Translations under genes and position numbers: made by a program
Notes under the pieces: model-generated
What the model was told of the DNA's origin: nothing
The model's database searches: none
The model's input: only the letters and a program-made list of their open reading frames with translations
Source: Marilutibacter chinensis
GTDB taxonomy: Bacteria > Pseudomonadota > Gammaproteobacteria > Xanthomonadales > Xanthomonadaceae
DNA length: 64,000 bases
Direction: 5' to 3'
Assembly: GCF_021725675.1 (NCBI RefSeq)
Contig: NZ_JAKJPO010000005.1
Coordinates: 90,965-154,964 of the forward strand
Part shown: piece by piece, positions 42,713 to 51,686 of the stretch
Numbering within the stretch: position 1 is the first letter of the stretch
Layout of the letters: every line of letters begins with the position of its first letter

Positions 42713-43276
42713 ATGGCCTATTCCGGCGACGACCACGTCTACGTGCTGGCCTGTGCGGGCTTCGAGGACGTGCTCAAGGTCGGCATGAGCCGGCAGCCGC
42801 TGGTGCGCTGGCAGAGCTTCCATCCGCGCTGGTTCGAGATTTTCGAGCTGGAATCCAGCTGCCTGATACGGCTCGACAGCCGCCGCGAATCGCGCGCCTG
42901 CGAGACGCGCTTCCATCGCGACCTCGCCGCGCACCGCTGCCCGGCGCCGCTGGCAATGCCGATGCTCGCCGGCGGCCACAGCGAGTGGTACCGCGGTGCG
43001 TGGGCACGCGCGCATGAGCTCGCCGCGGGCTGCGAGGCCGCCGGCCTACCGGTCGAGCGCGATCTGCGGCGGTGGGCGGCGCGGCAGATGGCGGCCGAAC
43101 AGCCGCGGCTGTACGAACTGCTGTCCACCGCTGCGCAGATGGCGTGGGACGGCCAGCTGGCGCCGATGTCCCGTCGCGGCCTGCTGGACCTGGTGGACGC
43201 ACATGCGCATTTCGATCCGGCGGTCCCGGAGCGGTTCGCCGAGCTGCTGGATGCGTTGCGCAATGCGGGCAGGTGA
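42713..43276 (+). CDS. GIY-YIG nuclease-family protein
   Basis: A 187-residue protein. I choose ATG 42713, which is preceded by GGAGG; an in-frame ATG at 42701 adds four residues. The N-terminus has DHVYVLACAGFEDVLKVGMSRQPLVRWQSF, a GIY-YIG-like start with the catalytic Arg in VGMSRQPLVRW. The Glu/His pattern RRESRACETRFHRDLA follows. The C-terminal half is helical and of unknown fold. Similar proteins are often called GIY-YIG nuclease family proteins of the T5orf172 type. Its role in this series of genes is unknown. Confidence 0.65.
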   Translation: MAYSGDDHVYVLACAGFEDVLKVGMSRQPLVRWQSFHPRWFEIFELESSCLIRLDSRRESRACETRFHRDLAAHRCPAPLAMPMLAGGHSEWYRGAWARAHELAAGCEAAGLPVERDLRRWAARQMAAEQPRLYELLSTAAQMAWDGQLAPMSRRGLLDLVDAHAHFDPAVPERFAELLDALRNAGR

Positions 43277-43331
43277 GCCGGACGTCGCCGATCGCGGCGC
43301 CGGCACGGCATCGACGACGAGGAGGTGAACG

Positions 43332-43970
43332 ATGGATCTCGATATCGAAGTGTTCGATTGGGAAAGGATGCTTCTGGGGCTGCCTCCGCCGCTGTACTTC
43401 GCGGAAATCGTGGTCAAGACGCTGATGGTGTTCGCGGTCCTGCTGCTGGTGCTGCGCATGCTCGGAAAGCGCGGTCAGCAGAACCTGAGCCCGATGAGCC
43501 AGTTGCTGATGGTGGCGCTGGGCAGTGCTGCCGGCGACGCGATCCTGTACCCCGAGGTGCCGGTCGGATACGCGGTGGTGATCCTGCTCGGCGTGGTCGG
43601 GCTGACGATGGGCATGGAAACGCTGGCGGAGCACCACTCGAAGGTGCGCGACTATCTCGAGTCGCGGCCGCAGGTGCTCGTCCGCGATGGCGTCGTGGAC
43701 CAGGACGCGCTCGACCGGGAACGGACCACCCTGCGCGAGCTCCACGCGAAGCTGCGCATGGCCGGTGCGCGCGACCTGTCCGAGGTCGAAGTCGCGATCC
43801 TCGAGGTGACGGGCGAGATCAGCGTCATCTGCCGTCCTTCCGGGTCCGGGGGGCGCCGCAACCTCGTCGACTACATCCTGGAAGACGCGCCGAAACCGGA
43901 GGACATCCGCGGCACGGAGCCCACGCGGATGTCACCGGCACGGATGTCGCAGGCGTCGCGCGAGTCGTGA
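43332..43970 (+). CDS. DUF421 (YetF-like) membrane protein
   Basis: A 212-residue protein with a GAGGTG site. Three membrane segments (YFAEIVVKTLMVFAVLLLVLRML, LLMVALGSAAGDAILY and AVVILLGVVGLTMG) precede the conserved cytoplasmic DUF421 domain: RPQVLVRDGVVDQDALDRERTTLRELHAKLRMAGARDLSEVEVAILEVTGEISVI. YetF-like proteins are conserved in bacteria without a firm function. The last 30 residues are repetitive (MSPARMSQAS). Confidence 0.85.
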   Translation: MDLDIEVFDWERMLLGLPPPLYFAEIVVKTLMVFAVLLLVLRMLGKRGQQNLSPMSQLLMVALGSAAGDAILYPEVPVGYAVVILLGVVGLTMGMETLAEHHSKVRDYLESRPQVLVRDGVVDQDALDRERTTLRELHAKLRMAGARDLSEVEVAILEVTGEISVICRPSGSGGRRNLVDYILEDAPKPEDIRGTEPTRMSPARMSQASRES

Positions 43971-44063
43971 CGGTGCATGCGCAGCAGGTGCCCGCGGACC
44001 AAGAGGTGAATGCTGGCGGGTCGGGTTAGTCTTGTCGCATCTTCAATCCGGATCCGACCCCTC

Positions 44064-44453
44064 ATGTACATGGATGGCTTCCTCGTCCAGGCCCTGACCA
44101 TGCTGGGCTACCAGCTGCCGAACCTGCTCGCCTGCACCGCCGGCCTGGCCCTGCTGACGGTATGGACGTCCGCGGCGCCGGGCCGCGCGCTGGCGATCGG
44201 CGGCGTGGGGATGATGCTCGGCGCATCGATGTTGAGCGCGATCATGGGCATCGCCCAGACCTGGCTGATACACGGCAGCCAGGGCTCCTACCAGAGCATG
44301 AGCGGCATGCTGGGCATCTTCGGGGCGGTGAGCCTGCTGTTGAACCTCGCCTCGGCCATCGGCCTGGCCATGCTGGCCTGGGGCGCCTGCCAGGCGATGC
44401 GGACAGCGACGCAGCGGAACGCGCCGTCCACGGCGGCACCGGAGCGGGCCTGA
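44064..44453 (+). CDS. Small polytopic membrane protein
   Basis: A 129-residue protein from ATG 44064. Three or four membrane segments are predicted (LPNLLACTAGLALLTVW, ALAIGGVGMMLGASMLSAIMG and LGIFGAVSLLLNLASAIGLAMLAWG). There is no recognised domain. The tail is rich in Ala, Thr and Arg. The family is unknown to me. Confidence 0.6.
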   Translation: MYMDGFLVQALTMLGYQLPNLLACTAGLALLTVWTSAAPGRALAIGGVGMMLGASMLSAIMGIAQTWLIHGSQGSYQSMSGMLGIFGAVSLLLNLASAIGLAMLAWGACQAMRTATQRNAPSTAAPERA

Positions 44454-44508
44454 TCCTCGCTCCGCCACTCGACATCGCAAGGACCGATCCATGGAGAGGA
44501 AGCGCGCG

Positions 44509-46146
44509 ATGAAAGCTTCCGCGGTTGCAGGAAATGTCGCCGTGCTGGCGTGCTCGCTGCTGTCGTCGTGCGCGCAGCCTTCGCAGGGCGCATCGGTGCA
44601 TGAAGTGGATTGGCCGGTGTGCAACCGTGAGCAATTGCTAGGCCATGTGCCTGACCGGGATGCAGTGCAGGCTCATCGCGAGATCGAGTTGCCGGTGCTT
44701 CGATACCCGTTCGGCACGCAGCGGGATCGATGGGGACTGCAGCTGAGGGTCCGGGTCGATGAAACCGGCAGGGTCGTGTGCCACGAAGACAAGGACGAAT
44801 CCGGGATGGCGCGGCCGCTGAGCGAAGTGCAGCGTGCCGGGCTCAAGGCACTGCGATACCGGCCCTTCGTGCTGGACGGTCGGCCCGTCGCGGCGATCGT
44901 CACCGAGGAGATCGCCGAGGAGGAGCGCCCGCAGCGGCCGGTGCCGATGCCGCAGGCGCCGCTCGAGCGGGTGCGTATCGGCCTGGAACGCAGCGCGTGC
45001 CTGGGGTCCTGTCCCATGTACCGGGTCGAGATCCGCGGCGACGGCCAGGCCGTCTATGAGGGACGACGGTTCGTCGCGGTCGAGGGCCGGCATGCCTACC
45101 GGGTTCCGGTGGAGGACGTCGCGCGACTGGTCGAGAGTGCGCGCGAGAAGGCTCTGTGGTCGATGAGGCCTGCCTATCTGGCGGAGATCACCGACCAGCC
45201 CGGTTACACCGTGACCCTCGACGTCGGTGGAGAGGTGCATCGCATCGAGGACTACGTGGGGCAGAAGGCCGGCATGCCACGCGTGGTTTCGGCGTTCGAG
45301 GACGAGATCGACGCGGTTGCGCGCGCGGATGGGTGGGTGAACCTGTCCGGCGAGGCGGTGAAGTGGCTGCAGGAGGAGGGGTTCGACTTCGAGTCGGAAG
45401 CCGGGGCCGCGCTGCTGGCCCGGGCCGTGGAGCGCGACGGCTCAAGCGAGGGAGTCGTGCGCCTGATCGAGCTGGGCACGCCCATCGAGGGCGCCACGCG
45501 CAATACGCGTTTCGAAGGCGAATTCAGGCCCTTGATGGAGATGGCGTCGCGGAACGGCCGTCTGGCCGTCGTCGAGGCGTTGATTGCCAGGGGAGCGCTG
45601 GAAACCGGCGGCCGGGTGGATCAGGCCAGGATCGACGCGGCTTTCCGCGCGGCGATCATGGGTGGACGGCTCGATGTGGTCGAGGCGGTCTGGAATGCAT
45701 CCGGGCCGCGGCGGCGCCCCGCGCTGGAGTTCGACGACGTGTCGCCCGGGGAGCCGACGGTCCGCAAGCGATCTCCGGTAACGCTGCTGTTGTCCAACGA
45801 TCGCTATCGAAAGATCCCGTGGCAGGGGCGGGAAATCGCGGAGTGGCTGGCCGGGAAGGGCTGCGATCTGACCGCGGCGGCGGCGGACGGCAAGACCTTG
45901 TTGCATATCGCCGCCGCGGCGAACGATGCCCGGTTCGTGCGCTACCTGCTGGACCGGGGGCTCGATGCGTCGGCACCCGGGACGTATGGGCTGCCGGCAC
46001 TGGCCGGCACCAGTGACGAGGACATCGCCCTGATGCTGCTGGAGGCAGGTACCGATCCGGCGGAGGTCGCCGGATTCAGTCGCTACGCGGAGGACCGGTA
46101 CTGGCAGCGTGTCCTGGCATGGCTGGACGCGCACGACAACCACTGA
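44509..46146 (+). CDS. Lipoprotein with DUF6438 and ankyrin repeats
   Basis: A 545-residue protein. I start at ATG 44509 (MKASAVAGNVAVLACSLLSSC, lipobox Cys); ATG 44491 adds six residues. A TonB-C-like part (LRVRVDETGRVVCHEDKDESG then ALRYRPFVLDGRPV) leads to a DUF6438 domain (RIGLERSACLGSCPMYRVEIRGDGQAVYEGRRFVAVEGRH). Ankyrin-type repeats then run from residue 300 to the end (MEMASRNGRLAVVEALIARGA, TLLHIAAAANDARFVRYLLDRGLDAS). It is probably tethered to the outer or inner membrane in the periplasm. The function is unknown; immunity or stress roles have been suggested for similar ankyrin lipoproteins. Confidence 0.75.
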   Translation: MKASAVAGNVAVLACSLLSSCAQPSQGASVHEVDWPVCNREQLLGHVPDRDAVQAHREIELPVLRYPFGTQRDRWGLQLRVRVDETGRVVCHEDKDESGMARPLSEVQRAGLKALRYRPFVLDGRPVAAIVTEEIAEEERPQRPVPMPQAPLERVRIGLERSACLGSCPMYRVEIRGDGQAVYEGRRFVAVEGRHAYRVPVEDVARLVESAREKALWSMRPAYLAEITDQPGYTVTLDVGGEVHRIEDYVGQKAGMPRVVSAFEDEIDAVARADGWVNLSGEAVKWLQEEGFDFESEAGAALLARAVERDGSSEGVVRLIELGTPIEGATRNTRFEGEFRPLMEMASRNGRLAVVEALIARGALETGGRVDQARIDAAFRAAIMGGRLDVVEAVWNASGPRRRPALEFDDVSPGEPTVRKRSPVTLLLSNDRYRKIPWQGREIAEWLAGKGCDLTAAAADGKTLLHIAAAANDARFVRYLLDRGLDASAPGTYGLPALAGTSDEDIALMLLEAGTDPAEVAGFSRYAEDRYWQRVLAWLDAHDNH

Positions 46147-46189
46147 AGCGGCCCTCCGGTCGGGTCGCGCGTAGGGTGCCCGCGTCCGA

Positions 46190-47188
46190 TCACTCCCCGA
46201 CCCAGACCAGCGTGTCGCCCTGTTTCTCGATCCGGCCGAGGCCCGGGAACGGGGCGTGCACGTTGTAGGCGCGCTGTCCGCTGGCGGCGAGCTGCTCGAC
46301 CAGGGCGCTGCGGCTGTCGGCGGCGGTGCCGGGTTCGCCGTCGAAGCCGTTCGGCCATCCGGGTTTCTGCACCGACACCACCGAGTGATGCATCGCGTCG
46401 CCGACGTAGAGCAGCGATTCCGCGCCCGAGGAAATCAGGTAGCCGGAGTGGCCGGGCGTATGGCCCTCGATCGCGACCGCCTCGACCATGCCGGGGACGA
46501 TCTCGGCACCGGGTTCGAAGGTGGCGACCTTCGGCGTCAGCGCGGCGACGAAGGCCGCGTGTTCGGGGATCACCACGTTCTTCGCGGTCTCGGCGCTCAT
46601 TCCCGACAGGAAGGCCCATTCCGGTGCGGACATGTGGATGCTGGCGTTGGCGAAGACCGGCACGCCGTCGGCACCGACCAGACCGCCGACGTGATCGCCG
46701 TGGGCGTGCGAGATGAAAATGTCGGTGACCTCGCCGGGCTCGATCCCGGCCGCCCGCAACGAGGCCGACAGCTGGCCGGCATCGTCGCCGAAGCTGGCGC
46801 CGCCGCCGCTGTCGAACAGCAGTACGCGCTCGCCGGCCTCGACCAGCAACGGTTGCAGGCCCAGCTGCAGGGTGTCGGTCGGAAGCTGCGCGTCGCGCAG
46901 CACGCCGGCGACCTCTTCCGGCGTGTGGCCGATGCCGAACACCTGGTTGTCGTTCGGGAAGGCCAGCGCGCCGTCGCGCAGTGCGGTCGCCTTCAGCTCG
47001 CCGATCGCGAAGGTGCGGATGTCGTCGCTCGCGGGCGTCGGTGCCGGCTGGAACGGGCTGCTGGCCGCCGGAGCGTCGCCCTGCGCCCGTGCCGATGGCC
47101 CGGATGCCTCCGGTGAACACGCCGTCAGCGCCACGCTCGCGGCGAATGTGGCGAACAGCATCGATACGCCTGCGGTGGTGCGCGGCAT
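46190..47188 (-). CDS. Exported MBL-fold metallo-hydrolase (lipoprotein)
   Basis: A 332-residue protein from ATG 47188. The leader MLFATFAASVALTAC ends in a lipobox Cys. The metallo-beta-lactamase motif is ISHAHGDHVGG (His161, His163, Asp165, His166), followed by EGHTPGHSGYLI and LLYVGDAMHH, with later NVHAPFPG. These give the full set of metal ligands. The subgroup resembles quorum-quenching lactonase-like and other periplasmic MBL proteins of Xanthomonadaceae. The substrate is unknown. Confidence 0.88.
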   Translation of the reverse strand: MPRTTAGVSMLFATFAASVALTACSPEASGPSARAQGDAPAASSPFQPAPTPASDDIRTFAIGELKATALRDGALAFPNDNQVFGIGHTPEEVAGVLRDAQLPTDTLQLGLQPLLVEAGERVLLFDSGGGASFGDDAGQLSASLRAAGIEPGEVTDIFISHAHGDHVGGLVGADGVPVFANASIHMSAPEWAFLSGMSAETAKNVVIPEHAAFVAALTPKVATFEPGAEIVPGMVEAVAIEGHTPGHSGYLISSGAESLLYVGDAMHHSVVSVQKPGWPNGFDGEPGTAADSRSALVEQLAASGQRAYNVHAPFPGLGRIEKQGDTLVWVGE

Positions 47189-47366
47189 CCTGTCTCTCCG
47201 GTTCCTGATGAATGAAATCCGGATTCTGGGCGCGTCTGCACCGCTCCGACAAGGGCCGAAATCGGGAATCAGAGTGCCAGAAAGCGGAAGGACGAAGTCC
47301 GGACCCTCCGCTCTGCATGGGCAGCACGAGCGGCTTGCCGAACCGGCACGCTCCGACCACCGGCAC

Positions 47367-47708
47367 TCATTCGCAGCCGATGCCGTCTCCGTCGCGATCC
47401 AGATGACGCCCGTATCCGGGATCGCCGCGATGCACGGGTGCGGCACCCGCGGCGCGGGCCGCGCTGCAGTTCTGGTAGTGGACGGCCCCGCCCGTCCCCT
47501 GGTCGAGCCGGTTGACGACGGCGGTATCGCGTGCGGGCGGCCTTGCCGCGGCGGGACTGCGATGGCAGTGATAGCCGCCGTTCTTGCGGTCGTTGTGGCA
47601 GCCCTGTGCGTTGAGGCCGCCTCCATGCGCGGCCGCGGTCTGGCTGCAGGCGAGCGCAGCGGCGACAAGCCAGGCCGCCGCCGTAATGGTGCGTGGGATC
47701 GTCATCAT
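47367..47708 (-). CDS. Excalibur calcium-binding domain protein with YHYH-like start
   Basis: A 113-residue exported protein starting at ATG 47708. Signal peptide TITAAAWLVAAALACSQTAAA is followed by HGGGLNAQGCHNDRKNGGYHCH, a His/Cys motif found in small exported proteins, and a C-terminal YQNCSAARAAGAAPVHRGDPGYGRHLDRDGDGIGCE. The last part is an Excalibur domain with a DxDxDGxxCE calcium loop. Likely periplasmic or surface. Confidence 0.82.
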   Translation of the reverse strand: MMTIPRTITAAAWLVAAALACSQTAAAHGGGLNAQGCHNDRKNGGYHCHRSPAAARPPARDTAVVNRLDQGTGGAVHYQNCSAARAAGAAPVHRGDPGYGRHLDRDGDGIGCE

Positions 47709-47815
47709 CGGACACCCCCCGATGTCCTCGTGCGACGCCCGGATGGTAACGCTGCCGGCGGTCGCGCGAGATCCCGTCCATCGGCGACGCCGGCACGAGC
47801 GGGCATCGGTCGTCC

Positions 47816-48085
47816 TCAGGCTCCGGAGATGCCCAGCGTGCCCGAGCCTTCGCCGACGTCGACGAGCATGCCCAGGCGATGGGTTTCGGCGGCGCGCTGC
47901 AGCGCGAGATCGATCTGCTGGCGGCGTGGATTCGCGTCCCAGTGGGGGACCTTGAAGACGTTGGCGCGCGGATACTGGCGGACGACGCCGGCATCGCGGA
48001 TCCACTGCCAGTCGCCCGGCATCAGTTCCTCGTGCGCCGCGAACGCGCGTGCGGCGGCGTAGTTGTGCGAGTAGATCAGGTTCAT
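47816..48085 (-). CDS. Hypothetical small protein
   Basis: An 89-residue protein from ATG 48085 (MNLIYSHNYAAARAFAAHEELMPGDWQWIRDAGVVRQYPRANVFKVPHWDANPRRQQIDLALQRAA). It has no signal peptide or membrane segment and resembles small phage- or plasmid-type hypothetical proteins with a RecA-like or NTP-binding flavour. I do not recognise the family. It is on the same strand as the Excalibur gene but 107 bases from it. Confidence 0.55.
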   Translation of the reverse strand: MNLIYSHNYAAARAFAAHEELMPGDWQWIRDAGVVRQYPRANVFKVPHWDANPRRQQIDLALQRAAETHRLGMLVDVGEGSGTLGISGA

Positions 48086-48169
48086 CGGGCACCTCGTCCG
48101 CACGACCATGTGCCCCGGATTCGTCCGGGGCGCATCCATGTCAACGCCGCCGGTGCGCTGCGGCGGCCA

Positions 48170-49027
48170 TCATGCGGATGCCGGGACGAGGCGGTGGGAC
48201 GACGCCGGCTCGGATTCCGGCTCGGGCTGGACGACCGCGATGGGCACGTCCGTGCGCAGGTGCGCGGCGAACCCCTGCACGCCCGGGGCGATGTGCTCGT
48301 GCAGGATGCACGACGGGATTTCGTAGTCGCCGCCGTTCTGGCGGCGGAAGGGAATCGGCGGTGTGCTGTCCAGCGTGTCCAGGCGGCCGGCCAGCGCGGC
48401 GGTGGTCTCGTCGTAGCGTGCGCTGTCCATGCGGCCGGTGCGATGGACCAGGAACGGCGGCAGAACCTCGATCCCGGGGTAGTACAGGATGCCGTGATGG
48501 ATCGGGAACAGCAGGTCGTCGATCGGTCCGTTGATGCCGCGCGGGGCGTAATGCGACGCCCAGCCGCCGGTGGTCACCACCAGCATCGCGCGCTTGCCGA
48601 CCAGCGTGCCTTCGCCGTAGCGGTCGCCCCAGCGGTGGTCGGAATGCTCGCCGACGCCGTAGGCGAATCCGTAGGCGTAGACGCGCTCGATCCAGCCCTT
48701 GAGGATCGCGGGCATCGAGAACCACCACAACGGGAACTGCAGGATCACCACGTCGGCCCAGCGCAGCTTGTCCTGCTCGGCGGCGATGTCCGGGCTTTGC
48801 CGGCCGTTCTCGTAGGCGTGCTTCGAGTCGAGCTCGGGATGGAAGCGCCCGTTGATCGCGCCGTCCAGACTGTCGTCGGCATCCAGCACCGCTTTCCAGC
48901 GCATCGCGTACAGGTCCGATACCTGCACGGCGTGCCCGGCGTGCCGCAGGTGATCGACGATGAAGGTCTTGAGCGAGCCGTTCAGGGACTGCGGTTCGGG
49001 ATGGGCATGGACGAGCAGTACGTTCAC
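48170..49027 (-). CDS. NAD(P)H-dependent oxidoreductase, flavodoxin-like fold
   Basis: A 285-residue protein. It begins MNVLLVHAHPEPQSLNGSLKTFIVDHLR, the FMN-phosphate site of the NQO1/MdaB/KefF-type flavodoxin-fold reductases. DVVILQFPLWWFSMPAILKGWIERVYAYGFAYG and LVVTTGGWASHYAPRGINGPI are further hallmarks. It reduces quinones or related compounds with NAD(P)H. It is divergent from the LysR gene at 49112, with 84 bases between starts, so it is probably its target. The C-terminus is longer than in E. coli MdaB. Confidence 0.88.
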   Translation of the reverse strand: MNVLLVHAHPEPQSLNGSLKTFIVDHLRHAGHAVQVSDLYAMRWKAVLDADDSLDGAINGRFHPELDSKHAYENGRQSPDIAAEQDKLRWADVVILQFPLWWFSMPAILKGWIERVYAYGFAYGVGEHSDHRWGDRYGEGTLVGKRAMLVVTTGGWASHYAPRGINGPIDDLLFPIHHGILYYPGIEVLPPFLVHRTGRMDSARYDETTAALAGRLDTLDSTPPIPFRRQNGGDYEIPSCILHEHIAPGVQGFAAHLRTDVPIAVVQPEPESEPASSHRLVPASA

Positions 49028-49078
49028 GGGATGTGGCTCCTGGTGGTTTTCCCCAGCCTGCGTCCACGTTCTGTATAT

Positions 49079-49102
49079 TGGAAATGAATTGCCTGAATTC
49101 CA
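49079..49102. promoter_or_regulatory. LysR-type operator in the divergent promoter
   Basis: TGGAA and its complement TTCCA are separated by 14 bases, in a short AT-rich stretch ending 9 bases before the LysR start codon. This fits a LysR-type dyad placed to control both the regulator and the reductase gene. The assignment comes from position and symmetry only. Confidence 0.5.
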
Positions 49103-49111
49103 GGTATAAAC

Positions 49112-50047
49112 ATGGTTGATCTACGCAGGATGGACCTCAACCTGCTGGTGACCCTGGATGCGCTGCTGGTCGAGCGCAACGTCACCCGTGCCGCCGAGCG
49201 TCTGCACCTGTCCCAACCCGCAGTGAGCGTCCAGCTGTCGAAGTTGCGCGCCGCGCTCGACGATCCCCTGCTGCTGCCCGGTCCGCGCGGCATGCGTCCG
49301 ACCGCGCGGGCGGAGGCGCTGCACGTGCCGCTGCGCGAAGCGCTCGAGGCGCTGCAGCAGGCGGTCGCGCCGACCGGGCCGTTCGATCCGGCGACCGCCG
49401 AGCGGGACTGGCGGGTCGCGGCATCGGACTATGCGGCCAGCACCGTCGTGCATCCGGCGCTGGCCGGGCTGCGCGTGGCGGCACCGGACACGCGCCTGGC
49501 GATCGTCAGGATGGTGCCCGCGCAGATCGCGCGCCAGGCCGAGCAGGGCGGAATCGACCTGGCGTTCCACACGCTCGACGACGCGCCGCCGGAACTGCGC
49601 CAGCGCCGGCTTTTCGCCGAGCGATACGTGCTGGTCGGGCGCGCCGACCATCCGCGATTGCGGCGGCGGCCGACGCTGGCGCAGTTCTGCCGGCTCGAGC
49701 ATGTGATCGTGTCGCCGGATGGCGGCGGCTTCCGGGGCGCGACCGACGAGGCGCTGGCCCTGCGCGGGCTGTCGCGCCGGGTGGTGCTGTCGGTGCCGCA
49801 CTTCCTGTTCGTGCCGTCGGCGGTCGCCGATACCGACCTGGTGGCGATGCTGCCGGAACGGCTGGCGGCGAGATACCCGACGTTGCGGGTGGTCGAGCCG
49901 CCGGTCGAGGTCCCGGCATTCGAGCTGGTGATGCTGTGGCACGAGCGCGTGCACCGCGACCCGGCCCACCAGTGGCTGCGTGGGCACATCGCGGCGTCGC
50001 TCGCGGAGCGGACAACAGGGGCGGGCCGCAGGCAGGTCCGACGCTAG
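49112..50047 (+). CDS. LysR family transcriptional regulator
   Basis: A 311-residue regulator. Helix-turn-helix: LRRMDLNLLVTLDALLVERNVTRAAERLHLSQPAVSVQLSKLRAALDDPLLLPGPRGMRPTARAE. The effector domain starts near residue 90 and reads like the NodD/LinR-type group (DYAASTVVHPALAGLRVAAPDTRLAIVRM). It is divergent from the flavodoxin-fold reductase, the arrangement used for quinone- or aromatic-responsive LysR regulators. Its end overlaps the S41 peptidase gene by 4 bases on the other strand. Confidence 0.9.
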   Translation: MVDLRRMDLNLLVTLDALLVERNVTRAAERLHLSQPAVSVQLSKLRAALDDPLLLPGPRGMRPTARAEALHVPLREALEALQQAVAPTGPFDPATAERDWRVAASDYAASTVVHPALAGLRVAAPDTRLAIVRMVPAQIARQAEQGGIDLAFHTLDDAPPELRQRRLFAERYVLVGRADHPRLRRRPTLAQFCRLEHVIVSPDGGGFRGATDEALALRGLSRRVVLSVPHFLFVPSAVADTDLVAMLPERLAARYPTLRVVEPPVEVPAFELVMLWHERVHRDPAHQWLRGHIAASLAERTTGAGRRQVRR

Positions 50048-51567
50048 CGGCCCGTGGCCGCGGCGTCTTCCCCGATCAGTTCGATCGCGCGATCCAGCAC
50101 CACGTCGGTTGCGGAGCCTGCGATCGGCGAGTCGATCATGATGTCGGGAATCACGCCGCGGGGACGCGGATCGCCGTTCGGACGCAGGATGCGGGCTTTC
50201 GGGTAGCCGACCTCGATGCCGGTGCGGGGCAGGGTGAAGCGCTCCATCGCGCCGTAGGTGCTCGCCAGGTCGGCGGTCTCCTCGCCGAGCACGGTGCCGA
50301 ATCCGTAGTCCTGCACGATGGCGGCGACCATCACCGTGTTCGAGTAGCTGCGCCGGTTGACCAGTACGTAGACCCGGCCATCGAAACGGCGGGTGGGACG
50401 GGGTTCGACGGCGGGGATCGGGAAACGGACGATGCTGCCGGGGGGCTGGCCAGCATACGCGGCCGCAAGTTGTGCAGAGGTGCTGTCGGGATCGCCGCCC
50501 TGGGCATCGAGCCGCGCGCGGTTGGACGTCACCGTGGCCTCGCTCACCCTGATCTCGAAGGCTTCGCTGAAGCGGAACGGCCGGTCGGCGAACCAGGCGA
50601 TCATGGGATCGCTGAAGGAGTTGTCTCCGCCAGGATTGTCGCGCAGGTCGATCAACAGGCGGCTGGCCCCGGCATCCCTGAACTGTGCGAATGCCTCGTC
50701 GATGAAGCGGATGAAGTCAGTCGGGTCCCACGGATGTGAGGCTTCCGGGCGATTGTCGTAGAACGGTCCCGGGCGCAGGTAGGCGATGCCGCCGTCGAGC
50801 AGGCGCGCCTCGCGGGTATTCCAGTTGAGTTCGAAGTGCGGAGGTGCGGCAGCCGCAGCGGCGCGTGCCTCGTCGCGGTCGCGAGCGGGTACATCCAGGC
50901 TCAGTCGGCGACCGTCGGGCTTGGCGATGCCGATGTGGAAACTCTCGACCTGGCCCAGCTCGAGCCAGGCCAGCAGCGGCAGTCGGCCCTCGAGCTGCGA
51001 CCACGCCATGTAGTCGTTGTCGGCGGAGATGTGGGTTCGCATCCGGCCCAGCCATTCCAGCGCCGGCGCGCCGTCGACCGTTTCCAGGCGGTCGCCCGGA
51101 TCCAGGCCGTCCAGGTCCCCGGTTCCGCCGATCACGTACGCCCGGTCGCCGTCCACCCGCACGGACAGGGGGAAGGCCCTGCCGCCCGCGCTGCGGAACC
51201 GTTCCCACGCCTCCATCGGTGGGTCGATCCGCGCATGGGCGACATTGCCGTAGGCGACGAAGCGCTGATAGGCGATCCGCGCCTGTACCGGCGTCATCGG
51301 GGTATCGAAGCCCTCGCGCGTGGCCCGGAAGCGCGCGTCGTACTCGTCCTTCGGGCGACGGACATACAGGTCGTAGTGAGCCGCCTGAAGGCCGGAGTAG
51401 AGCGCGTCGAAGTCGGCGCGCAGGGCATCCGCCGGGATGGACTCGGCTGCCGGCGCGGGAGTTCCGACCACTACGGCATCCGCACGTTCGATGGCCGGTG
51501 AGCAGGCGGCAGCGGACAGCAGCACGGCAGCGGTACAGGCGCGCAGGAGTGGGCGAAGGACGGGCAT
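50044..51567 (-). CDS. S41 family peptidase-like exported lipoprotein
   Basis: A 507-residue protein from ATG 51567. Leader LLRACTAAVLLSAAAC ends in a lipobox Cys. The central part is the tail-specific protease (S41) fold: a PDZ-like segment GLDPGDRLETVDGAP, ASRLLIDLRDNPGGDNSFSD, and the nucleophile region YVLVNRRSYSNTVMVAAIVQDYG (Ser followed by Tyr-Ser-Asn), then GEETADLASTYG. These support an active serine peptidase in the periplasm. A CadC-like regulator gene starts 119 bases away on the other strand. Confidence 0.85.
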   Translation of the reverse strand: MPVLRPLLRACTAAVLLSAAACSPAIERADAVVVGTPAPAAESIPADALRADFDALYSGLQAAHYDLYVRRPKDEYDARFRATREGFDTPMTPVQARIAYQRFVAYGNVAHARIDPPMEAWERFRSAGGRAFPLSVRVDGDRAYVIGGTGDLDGLDPGDRLETVDGAPALEWLGRMRTHISADNDYMAWSQLEGRLPLLAWLELGQVESFHIGIAKPDGRRLSLDVPARDRDEARAAAAAAPPHFELNWNTREARLLDGGIAYLRPGPFYDNRPEASHPWDPTDFIRFIDEAFAQFRDAGASRLLIDLRDNPGGDNSFSDPMIAWFADRPFRFSEAFEIRVSEATVTSNRARLDAQGGDPDSTSAQLAAAYAGQPPGSIVRFPIPAVEPRPTRRFDGRVYVLVNRRSYSNTVMVAAIVQDYGFGTVLGEETADLASTYGAMERFTLPRTGIEVGYPKARILRPNGDPRPRGVIPDIMIDSPIAGSATDVVLDRAIELIGEDAAATGR

Positions 51568-51686
51568 GGAGGCTCCGGAGTTGGGGCCGCGGACCGTCCG
51601 CGGCTTGCCGTCCAATGGAACGCCGGCCCATCCTATCGGACCATGAGGGAAGGCTCCTGCTTTCCTGATCTCTTTCTCGCGACGGG

